Origin: Eutreptiella sp. 'Long Island Sound 2002'
Lineage: Eukaryota > Euglenozoa > Euglenophyceae > Eutreptiales > Eutreptiaceae
DNA length: 64,000 bases
Direction: 5' to 3'
Assembly (NCBI GenBank): GCA_964036045.1
Contig: OZ038383.1
Coordinates: 117,080,431 to 117,144,430 of the forward strand
The notes beneath the pieces are model-generated. The model saw only the letters and a program-made list of their open reading frames with translations. It did no database searches and was not told where the DNA came from. Positions 1 through 10,105 of the stretch are shown in pieces. Position 1 is the first letter of the stretch. The number at the start of each line of letters is the position of its first letter. Position numbers and translations under genes: made by a program.

Positions 1-93
1 CGTGCACCGCCGCTTCACTTCTAAGCACCACCCCCCAAGCACCCTCCACCCACGCGCCCACTGCGACCCAGCTTTATTACTCTTCGCCCATCC

Positions 94-1657
94 ATGGCCG
101 CCGCCAAGCTGAGGAAGATGCTGGAGGAGAGCCAGAAGGCGACAACGGCCCTCGTGGTATGCTGTCTGTGTGCTGTTGTTCGCGTTCATATTGCGTTCAT
201 AATTCGGCGTTCATAAAACCAAAACTGCCGTCATAAATGAATTATGAACTGATTTATGAGCTGATGAATTATGAACTGCTTTTATGAACGAATTATGAAT
301 AGTGTCCCCCGTGTCCACAGGAGCAGCGACCGGCAGCCCATGCTCCAACTCCTCTGCCTCCTGAAGCTCCACCTCCACCTCCACCTCCAGCTCATGCTCC
401 TCCGCCTCCTCGAGCCCCCCCCCAACCCCCCGCCGCTCACCCCGCCTCCGCCTCCCGACCCGCCGCCGACTCCTCAAGTGAGGAATCAACACACTACTCG
501 GAGCAGGAGAGGAAGAGGAGGAAGAAGGAGAGGAAGAAGGAGAAGAAGAACAAGAAGGAGGCAGCGGGGGGGGAGAGGGGTTAAGAAGGAGGAGGCGGCG
601 ACCGACATCGAGGAGCTGATGGTCGAGCTCGAGGACATGGCAGTGGAGGGGGAGGGGGCAAGGGGGGGGGGAGGGGGTTTTGGTTGTGACCCCGTGGTTG
701 AGGGGGGAGGCATGCCATGCCTGGGGCCTCAGCCAGGCCAAGTAGCGCAACGTGCTGACCCTCTCTTGGGCGCAAGGGGCGCTGGGCAGTGGGTACTCCC
801 CCGATGCCCCCCTTTTTTCGAGCCTTGAGGTGACTTACGTCACCCTGCGCTGGGCATTCCTGCGCTTGTTGCCGCACCGCATCCGCAACAGTGGGGAGGG
901 GCGGGGTCTGGCGGTACACGGGGGGGGGGGGGGGCATGGGCATCGAAGCCCCTGCTGGGAAAGCCCATGTCCCCCATCCCCGAACCAATTGGGGACGGGG
1001 ATTTGACGCAGTCCAAAGTTTATTCGGGGCCGCGGGGGGCCTTGATGCGGGGCTCCCGTTGGGAGCTGTTGTTCCTCCACTTGGAGGAAAGTGGGTGGGT
1101 GAAGCTGCAGCGCTCCAGGCGCAAGTTGGAGTGCATCCCCCAGGGGGAATCCTTTTTTGGGGGGGTGTATGACCCGGGGTAAGAGGCCTCGTACGAGGGG
1201 GCCGTGGAGGGCCTCACCATCACCCGCCCCATCAAGCCCCTTGGCCGGGCAGCCCCCGCCACCAGCAGCACCACGGGCCCCACGGGCGCCCCCCAGGGCG
1301 CCCCTTCCAGCGTAGAGGCCAATGTGCGCACCGCCTTGGGCGCCATGGGGACCATCGGACCAGAGCCTTTTTTCGAGGTATGTACGTTCATAATTCAGTC
1401 ATAATTTGTTCATAATTTGGCGTTCATCATTTAGCGACCCTGCACTGCCCGCTTATGAACCATGAACGCCATTTATGAACGCGTTTTATAAACGCATTTA
1501 TGAATGGCACCGTCACAAGTCACAGATGTGGAAGTGAACCCGGCGGACGTCGCGGGGGCCCGCATCCGGTACAAGTTGGGCACCGCGGAGTTCAGCATCG
1601 CCCTGTCCGCCCTGTACCAACTCCTGCTCAACCCTTCATTGCAGCCCGTGTATGACG
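94..1657 (+). CDS. Decayed or mis-assembled multi-exon gene, product unknown
   Basis: I do not recognise this gene. A start codon at 94 opens a 21-codon exon (94-156). A GT-AG intron (157-320) joins it in phase 0 to an exon that is Pro/Ala-rich, then Lys/Arg/Glu-rich, and stops near 583. Coding-like sequence continues in other frames: an acidic stretch near 601-650, a stretch near 830-900, and one frame from 967 to 1377 broken only by a TAA at 1180-1182. A second intron (1378-1525) precedes coding-like sequence (1526-1657) that runs straight into the satellite array. The frame changes sit next to G runs (for example 566-573), so homopolymer assembly errors are as likely as real decay. The exons are much more GC-rich than the introns. 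Reality of a gene is moderately supported; its structure is not. Confidence 0.4.
157..320 (+). other. Intron 1, introner-like
   Basis: The intron begins GTATG and ends CACAG and is 164 bp long. It is AT-rich within GC-rich exons. Its left half carries repeated GTTCATAA words and its right half the reverse complement TTATGAAC, so the two halves can pair. The same design occurs in the intron at 1378-1525. Repeated similar introns with inverted-repeat ends are what introner elements look like; that label is an inference. Confidence 0.6.
1378..1525 (+). other. Intron 2, introner-like
   Basis: The intron begins GTATG and ends CACAG and is 148 bp long. The first half has TTCATAAT words and the second half TTATGAAC words, matching the word content and symmetry of the intron at 157-320. 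The downstream exon reads well only if the splice is phase 1, while the upstream exon's best frame ends in phase 0. A run of T just before the donor could explain this if one base is wrong. Confidence 0.55.
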
Positions 1658-2275
1658 GTGTCGACCCCATGCGGTGAATCATGGAGGGGTCTACGCCCTT
1701 CAATGATTCACCGAAGCTCTTGTAGATGGGTGTAAACAGCATGGAGTGAGTCATGGAAAGGTCTACAACCTTCAAGGATTGACCAGAGCCCTTGTAGATA
1801 AGTCTAGACCCCACGCGGTGAATAATGGAGGTCTCTACGCCCATCAATGATTCAACACAGCCCCTGTAGATGGGTGTACACCCGATGCGGTCAATCATGG
1901 AGGGGTCTACAGCCTTCAATCGTTCACCGCAGCCCTTGTAGATGACGGTAAACCCCTTGTGGTGAATCAACGAGGTGTCCTCTGCTGATGGCTGTAGACC
2001 CCGTGTGGTGAATGCCATGGAGAGGTCTACACCCTTGAATGGTTCACCGCAACCCTTGCAGTTATGTGTACACCCCATGCTCTGAATCTTGCAAGGATCA
2101 ACACCCTTCAAGGATTCACCACGGCCCTTGTAGATGAGTGTACACCCCATGCCGTGCATCTTGGAGGGCCCTACACCCTTCATTGCGTCACCGTAGCCCC
2201 TGTACATCGGTGTACAGCCGATGCGGTGAATCGTGCAAGGGTCTACACCCATCACGGATTCACCGCAGCCATTGT

Positions 2276-2690
2276 AATTGGCACCCCATCTCTATTTGCC
2301 GTGAGCTGCAGCCTCCGTTGTGGTTGCAGCCTTGGCGCTTGTGACCGTAACCCAGCTAACATCCGAGTGTGCCCTTGGGCGACACCAATCTGTTTGTGGT
2401 CGCCGCCCTAGCGCTCGTGACACAAACCCCACTTCTCATCTCCGCGTGCCTGTGCTAGGAATCACCGTAGCCCGTGAAACCATGATCACATGAGCTTTGG
2501 TGATATGCATCATGGTGTACAAGGTGTAGGGAAAATTGTAGCCCCTATAATCATGTGCACATGAGGTGCGGTGACATGCAAGATGGTGTGCAATTTGTTA
2601 GGATTCACTACAGCTCTTGAAACCATAATCCCATGGTGTGTGATGATATGTAGGCTAGTCAACAAGGAACAAGGAAGCACCGCAACTGGT
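2276..2690. repeat. Satellite spacer, copy 1
   Basis: This 415-bp segment interrupts the 72-bp array. It starts after a GCAGCCATTGTAATTGGCACC-like junction, shared in diverged form with the spacers at 3116 and 4441. Its second half contains diverged 72-mer-like words. It has no convincing coding content. Its recurrence makes the array a higher-order repeat. Confidence 0.8.
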
Positions 2691-3115
2691 TTTGATGGGT
2701 GTACACTCCATGCGGTAAATCATGGAAGGGTCTACACCCCTCAAGGTTTCAATGCAGCCCTTGTGGATTGGTGTATACACCATGCGGTGAATCAGGGAGG
2801 GTTCTACACGCTTCAACGATTCACTTCAATCCTTGTAGATAGGTGTGCATCCTTTGTGGTGAATGATGGAAGGGTCTACACCCCTCAAGAATTTCACGGC
2901 AGCCATTGTAGATGGGTGTATATCGCCTGCAGTGAATCAAGGAAGGATCTGCACCCTTCAAGAATTCATTGCAGCCCCTATACATCGGTGTAGACCCGTG
3001 AATCTTGGAGGGCTCTACACCCTTGAGTGATTGACCGTAGCCCCTGTAGACGGGTGCACAGCCCATGCGGTGAATCATCAAAGGGTGTACACCCCTCAAG
3101 CATTTATGACAGCCA

Positions 3116-3535
3116 TTGTAATTGGCACCTGATCTCTGCTTGCCTTGAGCTGCAGCCTCCGTTGTGGTTGCACCTTGGCACTTGTGACCCTATCCCAGCT
3201 AACATCCGAGTGTGCCCTTGGGCCACACCAATCTGTTTGCGGTCGCAGCCCTAGAGCTTGTGACATAAAACCTACTTGTCATCTGTGTGTTCTTGTGCTG
3301 CTAATCACGGTAGCCCTTGAAACCAAGTGTGCTTATGCTATGGTGATATGCATCATGGTCTAGAAGGTGTAGGGAATCATTGTAGCCCTGGTGTGCACAT
3401 GAGGTGCGGTGATATGCAAGATGGTTTGCAAGGTGTCACGCTTCACTGCTGCTCTTGAAACCATGATTCCATGGCCTTTGGTGGTATGTAGGATAGTCAA
3501 CAAGAAATAAGCAATCACCGCATCCTTGTAGAGGG
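3116..3535. repeat. Satellite spacer, copy 2
   Basis: This segment is homologous to 2276-2690, with the same order of landmark words (a Cys-less GC-rich start, a CATCCGAGTGTGCCCTTGGG block, then a GATATGCATCATGG block). A short internal deletion relative to copy 1 lies near 3375-3395. Confidence 0.8.
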
Positions 3536-4440
3536 ATTTACACCCCATGCCGTGAATCATGGAAGGGTCTACACCCCTCAAGGATTCACCACAGCCCTTG
3601 TGGATTGGTGTAGAACACATGCTGTGAATCATTGAGGGGTCTACACCCTTCCATGATTCACAGCAAACCCTGTAGACGGGTGTACATCTCGTGCGGTGAA
3701 TTTTGGAAGGGTCTACACCCTTGAATGATTCGCTACAACACCTGTAGATGGGTTGAGACCCCATGCGGTGAATCATGGAGGGGACTACACCCTTGAATGA
3801 TTCACCGCGACCCCTCTAGATGGGTGTAGACCCCATGCGGTGAATCATGCCAGGGTCTACACCCTTCCGTGATTCACTCCAAACATGGGTGTACACCCCC
3901 TGCTGTGACTCATGGAGGGGTCAACACCCCTTAAGAATGCACCATAGCCTTTGTAGTTGGGTACACTGCTTGCGGTGAATCATGGAAGGTTCTACACCCT
4001 TCAAGAATTCATTGCACCCGCTGTATAACGGTGTAGACCCCATGCGGTGAATCATGGAGGGTGTACACCCTTCAATGATTCCCTGTAGTCCCTGTAGATG
4101 GGTGTAAACAACATGCGTTGAATCATCGAAACATCTACACCCTTCAAGCATTCACCGCAGCCCTTGTAGCTGAGTGTAGACCCCTTGTGGTGAATCATGG
4201 AGCGGTCTACGTACACCCTTTAATGGTTCAGTGCAGCCCCTGCAGCTATGTGTACACCCCATGCTCTTGGAAGGGTCACACCCTTCAAGGATTCACCGCA
4301 GCCCTTGTAGGTGACTGTACACCCCATCGCGTTAAACCTAAAAAGCTCCACACCCTTCATTGATTCACCGTAGCCCCTATAGACGGGTGTACAACCCATG
4401 CGGTGAAACATGCAAGGGACTACACCGCTCAAGGATTCAC

Positions 4441-4862
4441 CACAGCCATTGGAATTGGCACCTCATCTGTCTTTGCCTTGAGCTACAGCTTCTGTTGTGG
4501 TTGCAGCCTTGGCGCTTGTGACCGTAACCCAGCTAACATCCGAGTGTGCCCTTGAGCCACACCAATCGGTTTGCGGTCGCCGCCCTAGCGCTGGTGACAC
4601 AAACCCCACTTCTCATCTCTGCGTGCCTGTGCTAGGAATCACGGTAGTCCGTGAAGCCATGTGTGCATAAGTTGTGGTGATATGCATCATGGTCTACAAG
4701 GTGTAGGGAGAACTGTAGCCCCGGTAATAATGTGCACATGAGTCGCGGTGATATGGAAATGGTGTGCAAGGCGCCAGGATTCACTACAGCTCTTGAAACC
4801 ATGATTCCATGGCCTGTGGTGGTATGTAGATTAGTCAACAAGGAATAAGGAATCACCGCATC
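4441..4862. repeat. Satellite spacer, copy 3
   Basis: This is the third homologous spacer, 422 bp long. It is closer to copy 1 than to copy 2 in the block around 4575-4640. The distances between spacer starts are about 840 and 1,325 bp, so the number of 72-mers per higher-order unit varies. Confidence 0.8.
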
Positions 4863-5665
4863 CTTGTATATGGATGTACACCCCATGCGGTGAATCATGG
4901 AAGGGTCTACACCCCTCAAGGATTCACCGCAGCCCTTGTGGATTGGTGTAGACCCCATGCTATGGATCATTGAGGGGTCTACACTCTTCAATGATTGACC
5001 GCAAACCCTGTAGACGGGTGTACATCCCATGCGGTGAATTTCGGAAGGGTCTACACCCTTTGATGATTCGCCGCAACCCGTGTAGATGGGTGGCGACCCC
5101 GTGCGGTAAGTCATCGAGGGGGCAACCCCTTCAATGATTCACTACGGACCTTGTAGATTGGTGCATACCGCCCGCGGTGAATGTTGGAAGGGACTACACC
5201 CTAGATCGATTAACCGCAACCCCTGTAGATGCGTGTAGACCCCATGCGGCGAATCATGGAGGGGTCTACACCCTTGAATGATTCACCGCGACCCCTCTAC
5301 ATGGGTGTCGACCCTGTGCGGTGAATCATGGATTGGTCTACAACCCTTCAAGGATTCACCACAGCCCTTGTAGATGGGTGTACACCACCTGCGGTGAGCC
5401 ATGGAAGGGTCTGTACCCTTCAAAATTTCACTGCAGCTAGTGTACATGGGTGTAGACCCCGTGTGGTGAATCATGGATGGGTCTACACCCTTTGAGGATT
5501 CACCACAACCACGGTAAATAGGCATGCTGTGAATCCCACTTGCCCCCTTTACAACAAAGGGCCGAGGGACAAGGAGTCGTAGTGGCACGCGGTTTGGCTG
5601 CACGTGCGTGTTTTCATCTGCGTTCACAGCAAAGGGTTTGACGGCAAGGGAATGCACAAGAATCA

Positions 5666-6556
5666 GTGGAAGCTATGATGCTTCAATGCCTACAAGGCAC
5701 TGAAGCAGTGATTGATGATGGTGACATACTGCCCTTTTTTGGAGGGCCGGGTACACCGCTGACCATCACGGCACCATCTGGAAAGGGTGCAAAACGGCAC
5801 AAGGTAGATGTCGTCACAATTGTTGCACAAGATGGTACCCCTGACACACAAGCTGGCAACCATGACTTCATCTTTTTTCGAAGAGGTATGCAGTGTGCCA
5901 TTTGCAAGCAGGTGGTTAGCATATGATGCAAGGCATGTTTGGTTTGTCATGCATGGTTTTTTGCAAGTCCACACCGTTGTACAGAGGTGGCGGTGAATGT
6001 TGTAGAGGATGTCTACGAGGATGGTGAAAACAACAGCGCAGATGAATTGGCAGCACCATGTAAGCCAGACAAGGGGCGTGGTGGCGCCCGGATGCAGGCA
6101 AAGTTAATAACGGCAGCACAAAGTGGCAAGCTACGGCATTGGACAATGGCCGTGTTGTCCTTTTGTCTCAATGTGCTTGGTGTGAAAGTGCCATGTGGTA
6201 GCAACCGTACACAAGCAAGGGACATTGCTATGCAGCATGTGTTGCCTTTGTTGGCACAGTGGGATGCCTTTGTGCCCAATTCACACCGTGTAATGCGATC
6301 CAAGGTACCGCCTAGCAGCTCCCAACCATGCTACTCCCAACCTGTGGATGACGTTGATGGATTCATTGATGAATGGGATGGTGGTGCCCTCATGCGTGCA
6401 TGTGCCTATTTGCATGTGTTTTGCCATTGCACTTTTTTTTCGGTCGTTGTTTTCCAAGGTGTTTCCCCATTGGTCCCCATTGATTTTTGGTGGTTATTGA
6501 AATTTCCCATTTTCCGAGCTCCCACATTTCCTCCATTTTCCCCTATTTGCTTTTAA
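5666..6556 (+). pseudogene. ORF with zinc-cluster-like Cys/His pattern, one in-frame TGA
   Basis: One reading frame runs from 5666 to 6556 with a single interruption, TGA at 5924-5926. The break lies inside a Cys/His cluster: CAIC before it, then CKAC, CHAW and PHRC after it. This is the layout of a cross-brace or zinc-ribbon finger. Acidic and basic stretches follow (about residues 105-150 counted through the stop), and the last 60 codons are low-complexity and probably not coding. Position next to a satellite and the TGA suggest a decayed gene or transposase fragment. PiggyBac-type C-terminal fingers have a similar spacing, but I cannot support that assignment further. Confidence 0.35.
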
Positions 6557-8224
6557 TGTTGCACATGTTTTTGTTGGTTTTTCTAATTACTATGTTTCTT
6601 GGTTTCCAAAGTGGTTCCCCAATCATCAATTTGTGGTGGTTTTTCAATTCTCCCATTTTCCAAGGCCTCCCATTTTCCCTGTACTTTTTTCTTTTCATAA
6701 TGGGTTGGGGGGGGGGGCAGATTTAGGCCTAGTTTCTCCCCAACCCCCCTCCCCAACAACTTCCACCAAGCATGCGACCCACACCTGACATGAGACGTCC
6801 TCTTGGATACATTGCGCACACAACATGCCACATCAAACATCAGACATCAGACTTTATACACAATCCTGGTCTAGAAGCCAGCGAGTGCATGGGTTGGTCC
6901 TTGGGAGAGTTTTGGATGGGGTTGGCATTTGCGAAACTTGGAGGGGTCTTAGCCCCTTGTGGGTCATTTCATGGCCATCCTGTCATGAGTTATCCATACC
7001 TTTTTTCCCGACGTGGCCCGGGATCCACTGAGCACCGAGTTGGCGCTTCTCCTCTAGTGGGCGCGCGGGTGGAATGGTTGCGGAACGACATTTCCGTCCA
7101 TGACGCACAATTGCAAAGCACATTTTTTTTCTAGAGGAATTCTTAGATGCGATGACTAGCATGTCCCCTGCGATGGCTTCAAGTCAATTAGGCGTGCAAT
7201 TGGGAAGGTCCCGGCCGAGTGGTGCGACTGGATTCCCTTCGGCTTGGGCGTGGTTGCTTGCCGCGACCGGGCGAAGAAAATACTTCCAATGTTGGAAGCG
7301 GTGCTCCCGATGATTGATTGTGATGTCGGAAGCAGTGCCTCCAACATTTCTTCCGATGTTGTAAGCAGTGCTTCAGACAATTGGCTGCCGTCACACCCGA
7401 CCACCGTTTCAATAAAATTGTGGGCAACGGCATGGACTACCCAGGTCCTGTGCTTCCCAAAGCCGCCTTCCGACCCCATGAGATTTTAAAAAAAACAGTC
7501 CCAAACCCATTCATGATACGGGCACCCACATCATTGCAGTTCGCCTCTACCTGCCCCAAATAGGTGCATAGATACCCGGAGGACACATTCCCTAAACTCT
7601 TACCTCTTTGTACAACACAATGGCCACATAAAATAACGTTGCTTTGTTACAACCGGCATGCCCCGTGTTTGGAAAACAATTGCGTGACCACTGCTCATGC
7701 ATGCGGGTTTCCATCTCCTGCTTGGGCCTTTAGTGAAACAATGCAAACACGACACCCCCATCCCCAAATCCCCACAGATGGCAATGCATAGAGTAGGGCC
7801 ACTTCTTCTATGGCAGTCTTTGCATTTTTTTGGTAGGCCACCGCCCCCGCCCCCGCCCCCACCCCTTGAAAATGGAATCCTTGCAGTCCCGGCGCCACGA
7901 CTAACCCGTGGGATGCCATTGGGGATGAGCGATGCACGGAATCAGGTGGCCTATCCGGGGCATTGTCGACAGCCACATTTTCATGGGAAAAATGTAATTT
8001 CATTTTCAGGGGATCAAATTTCTTGTGTTGTGTGTGGTTCTATGCCGACGGTGCATCACTAGTGCCACCACGCATTGCTGGCATTTGAAAGTAGTGACGC
8101 CTTTCTGGAGAATGTATCAAAGTCAATTTGATTTGTGCACGCTGGTGATGTCTTTTTTGGGGACGCATTAGGTGGTTTCCAAGCCCTCTATGTTTGTTAT
8201 AGCCCACACCCATTCCCATGGCAT
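6557..8224. other. No recognisable gene; degenerate repeats
   Basis: The left part (6430-6690) is T- and C-rich with repeated TTTCCCATTTTCC words. Around 7270-7380 a short GA-rich phrase on mean unit TTGGAAGCGGTGCTCCCGAT recurs two or three times, and a diverged copy lies at about 9205-9260. A G run is at 6707-6716 and a CCCCCG microsatellite at 7842-7862. None of the short ORFs here looks coding. Confidence 0.5.
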
Positions 8225-8705
8225 CCCCTTTCGATCCCAAGCAATACCTCCCCTTCCCTGCTGCGCGATGGTACGAACTGCCGGAAATGTTACAGTACGA
8301 AGATATTCAGGAGGACCTATGAGACTCGGATGACAAGACACCTCTGGCAGAAGTCACTCGTCTACAGTCTTGTACACCACCCTCCCAACCGCCGGTCCTT
8401 GATGCAGAGCATTCGTCTGAGCGTGCAGAGGATCCCTAATCGGACAAGCGGACTCCTTGAGTGGCAGTGGCAGAGGGACTGAGAGTGGGAGTGGGATTGG
8501 GAGTGGGAGTGATGACTCTTATGGTGACACAACTAACAGTGCTATAGGTCCACCACACTGGCCCCGCCTCCGCGAAAAAATTCCGCGGGACAGCCCCGCA
8601 CTCTGTGCACAGCTTGTTAGAGCGCCTAGCCCCTCTTATCATCGATGCAACGTCTAGCTCAACCCCAACCCATTTGCCGAATGAGGGGGATCTTCCCTAC
8701 CAACG
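8225..8705 (+). pseudogene. Degenerate acidic coding-like segment
   Basis: A frame from about 8225 reads as an acidic, Asp/Glu-rich protein segment with stops at about 8321, 8437 and 8457. Coding-like sequence continues in another frame to about 8705. The amino-acid content is protein-like and unlike the low-complexity flanks. It could be the acidic N-terminus of a transposase or part of a host gene. I do not recognise it. Confidence 0.22.
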
Positions 8706-8773
8706 CTGAAGCTGCTTTGAAACAACAAACCAAGCCGCAACCAATTCATTTTGCCGTGTATGTATGTGTATGT

Positions 8774-8815
<42 letters not shown>
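8774..8815. repeat. (GT)n microsatellite
   Basis: An uninterrupted run of about 21 GT dinucleotides, preceded by GTATGTGTATGTG. Confidence 0.98.
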
Positions 8816-8816
<1 letters not shown>

Positions 8817-9613
8817 ATGCAAAGTGGGGAGGGCTAACCGGGCTAATCAAGAGGGGGGCCGTGGCGGAACGGGACACAAGGCTGGTGGGCTGGGGGCAGG
8901 GGGGAACCCGGCGCTCCATGAGTCTGTCCCAAGATCGGGGACATGTGATTGGCCACGCCTGGCTATGGTAGCTAGGGCAGCTCCTTTTTGAGGAGTCTTA
9001 GGGCGGTGTACAATAGTGTATTTCATGTACAGGTGATGGTGGTGGTGGTGGGGGTTGGGGGGGGAGGTAACGACTTGAAGAAACCACATTTTTGACATCA
9101 ATTTTTGTTGGGGGGGGGCGCTTATTCTATGGCTGTCTCTAGGTATGTTGCACACCGCAAATTGGGCACGTGCACGAAAAAACTGGGTCCAAAAACGCTG
9201 CCAATGTGGGAATCGATGCTCCCGATGGATCTCTGGATGTGGGGAGCACTACCTCCAACTTTGCTTGAAAGGTTGTTACCGCAGCCGGCTGCAGTGCCCC
9301 CACAGCACGGTCGGGGCAAATGCTTGTAATGTAAGCAACGTTCCTGATGACCGGGGGAGGGTTTGAGCCGAAGCTGACAATGTTGCCAATTTACCAGATT
9401 GGTAGAATGATTGTCACCAAGGGTTGGCATAATGCGAAGCATTTCGGTCCCCAAAAAAGGAAATGCCGTGCTGTGCTTTAGACCGACATGTGTGGGTAAG
9501 CAGTCGCGCCCTCTAAACTAGCTGAGCTGTGGGCAGTTTGGTTGGCGGTGTGCTTGGCGTGTCAGTGGGGGGGGGGGCTATTTATTGATAATGCACGGGC
9601 CATGTAGCGGGGC

Positions 9614-10105
9614 GTGATGGGTCGAGCTTCGGTGGGGCGTTGGCTTCAGCAATGGCTCCTACGGCACATCAAAGTGCTACTCTTCCGCCACACTGTGTTT
9701 GAACCCACTTTTTTGCAACCCGCTTGGGACTGTGCCTATGGTGGGTCGTTTCTTTCGTCTGTGCAGCAGGCTAAGGTGGTGTGGGTGCGCTTGGAAGAGG
9801 AGCCCTCGCTTACCCTCTATATCGGTTCCGTGACTCGATATGTGGGACTTGATGATGACATGGGACCTGTAATACCTTTGCGGAGGCATTCGGGGTGCGA
9901 AGGCCCTAGGAGGGATATGTTGGGGCTTTCTTGGCTTTTAGGTGAGGTGTCAAGGGTTGGGGGTTTCATGCATTTTGTTGGAGCTAAAGGGTTGTTGATT
10001 TCGGTTCCGAATACCTCCCCGGCCGAGCTCTGTCCCAAGTGCACGGCGACGGGTGCGGAGAGGGAAGAGTCTGTGCATGGGTTTGTGGATTGCCCAAGAA
10101 GGTGA
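9614..10105 (+). pseudogene. Possible non-LTR retrotransposon C-terminal fragment
   Basis: The 163-codon ORF has ordinary globular composition and ends in a CCHC-like cluster, LCPKC then eight to ten residues, VHGFVDCP. This resembles the zinc-binding region that follows RT in many non-LTR retrotransposons (zf-RVT type), where Cys-x2-Cys precedes an Glu-Ser...His...Cys-Pro motif. There is no RT upstream within reach, so at best it is a 5'-truncated remnant. The stop is followed at once by an 18-base G run. Identification rests on this one motif. Confidence 0.35.

Larger units (their letters stand above)
1657..5525. repeat. 72-bp minisatellite with interdigitated inverted repeats
   Basis: About 36 diverged units of 72 bp fill four blocks (about 1657-2275, 2691-3115, 3536-4440, 4863-5525). 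The consensus by eye is A = TGCGGTGAATCAT, three bases, B = GGGGTCTACACCC, four bases, A' = ATGATTCACCGCA, twelve bases, B' = GGGTGTAGACCCC, one base. A' is the exact reverse complement of A, and B' of B. Each unit can therefore fold as A-A' or B-B' within itself, or pair with neighbours. The period is divisible by three, so long 24-residue-periodic ORFs appear on the minus strand (1473-2255, 3360-3776, 4632-5114); I treat these as by-products. Conservation is strongest in the palindromic arms. Confidence 0.9.

Noticed and set aside
211-750. Pro/Ser/Leu-rich minus-strand ORF of 179 codons
   Set aside because: It lies opposite the CCT/GAG-rich exon and follows from that low complexity; the plus strand has start, splice sites and better codons.
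1473-2255. 260-codon minus-strand ORF as a real protein
   Set aside because: It spans an intron, exon and the satellite. The 24-residue periodicity comes from the 72-bp unit, and the arms explain the conservation.
1657-5525. CRISPR array
   Set aside because: Repeats are diverged, contiguous and palindromic without unique spacers of constant size, there are no cas genes, and the window is eukaryotic.
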